This document shows positions 63,996 through 64,000 of a stretch of 64,000 bases of DNA, one piece after another. Source of the stretch: Bathynomus jamesi. Taxonomy: Eukaryota > Arthropoda > Malacostraca > Isopoda > Cirolanidae. The notes below the pieces were generated by a model. The model ran no database searches. It was not told the origin of the DNA and was given only the letters and a program-made list of their open reading frames with translations. Made by a program: the position numbers and the translations under genes. The stretch spans positions 336,001 through 400,000 of the forward strand of contig JAJOZX010003213.1 in the NCBI GenBank assembly GCA_023014485.1. The letters are read 5' to 3'. Position 1 is the stretch's first letter, and each line of letters begins with the position of its first letter.

Positions 63996-64000
63996 CCTTG

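Noticed and set aside
1..64000. CRISPR array, bacterial operon structure or tRNA genes
   Set aside because: No spaced direct repeats, no operons and no cloverleaf candidates were found; the sequence is eukaryotic and dominated by transposons.

Overview
This window is a repeat-packed stretch of an animal nuclear genome, almost certainly an arthropod. The reasons are long (TA)n, (TG)n and (CA)n tracts, large imperfect GGTTAGG-type satellites, CR1-like LINEs with FADDTK reverse transcriptases, Tc1/mariner, MULE and hAT DNA transposons, Penelope-like elements (PLEs), and several transposase-like protein families that I know as expanded in arthropods. The extreme microsatellite density would fit a decapod crustacean, but that is a guess. 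No ordinary housekeeping gene, tRNA, full rRNA gene or CRISPR array is visible.

Layout. 0.4-1.9 kb: a hAT-type non-autonomous element and a mariner-type palindromic MITE. 2-5.1 kb: a decayed PLE on the minus strand. 5.1-8.1 kb: virus-derived block A, with Polinton/adintovirus-type virion genes in the order 266-aa virion protein, basic core protein, double-jelly-roll capsid protein (F54H12.2-like) and adenain-like protease, mostly broken. 8.4-13.9 kb, minus strand: what looks like an unrecognised spliced gene, with a first exon behind a TATA box and two tandem-duplicated 171-bp exons; its intron holds satellite DNA and a nearly intact 2.6-kb DNA transposon. 15-21 kb: DNA-transposon relics. 21-25 kb: a decayed LINE abutting a MULE. 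26.4-28.4 kb: two terminal-inverted-repeat (TIR) elements with candidate target-site duplications (TSDs). 29.5-30.4 kb: a 5S-rRNA-like fragment, a second copy of the TATA-plus-first-exon module, and a PLE end. 30.8-45.4 kb: nested transposase-like pseudogenes, two of them split by CR1 LINEs. 45.8-49.8 kb: a small unassigned ORF, a TIR element carrying a hammerhead ribozyme motif, and virus-derived block B. 49.9-51.1 kb: a mariner. 51.2-62.9 kb: a four-copy PLE array (one inverted, three head-to-tail), of which the third copy has an intact 786-aa RT plus GIY-YIG ORF. 62.9-64 kb: the rest of block B with another copy of the 8.4-kb exon, then an inverted copy of its flank.

How the parts relate. 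Each PLE unit is bounded by a sequence that folds as a hammerhead ribozyme, so head-to-tail transcripts could be cut into units. The two virus-derived blocks are duplicates; the mariner and PLE array split block B. The small minus-strand exon sits downstream of the protease in both blocks, so it was duplicated with them or belongs to the same element.

The strongest candidates for undescribed biology are the duplicated-exon gene family with its own TATA promoters, its association with the capsid/protease blocks, the ribozyme in the 46.5-kb TIR element, and the transposon at 10.2-12.9 kb. Copy 4 of the PLE array differs from copy 3 mainly by single-base deletions, which points to consensus error, so some 'pseudogenes' here may be intact in the real genome.
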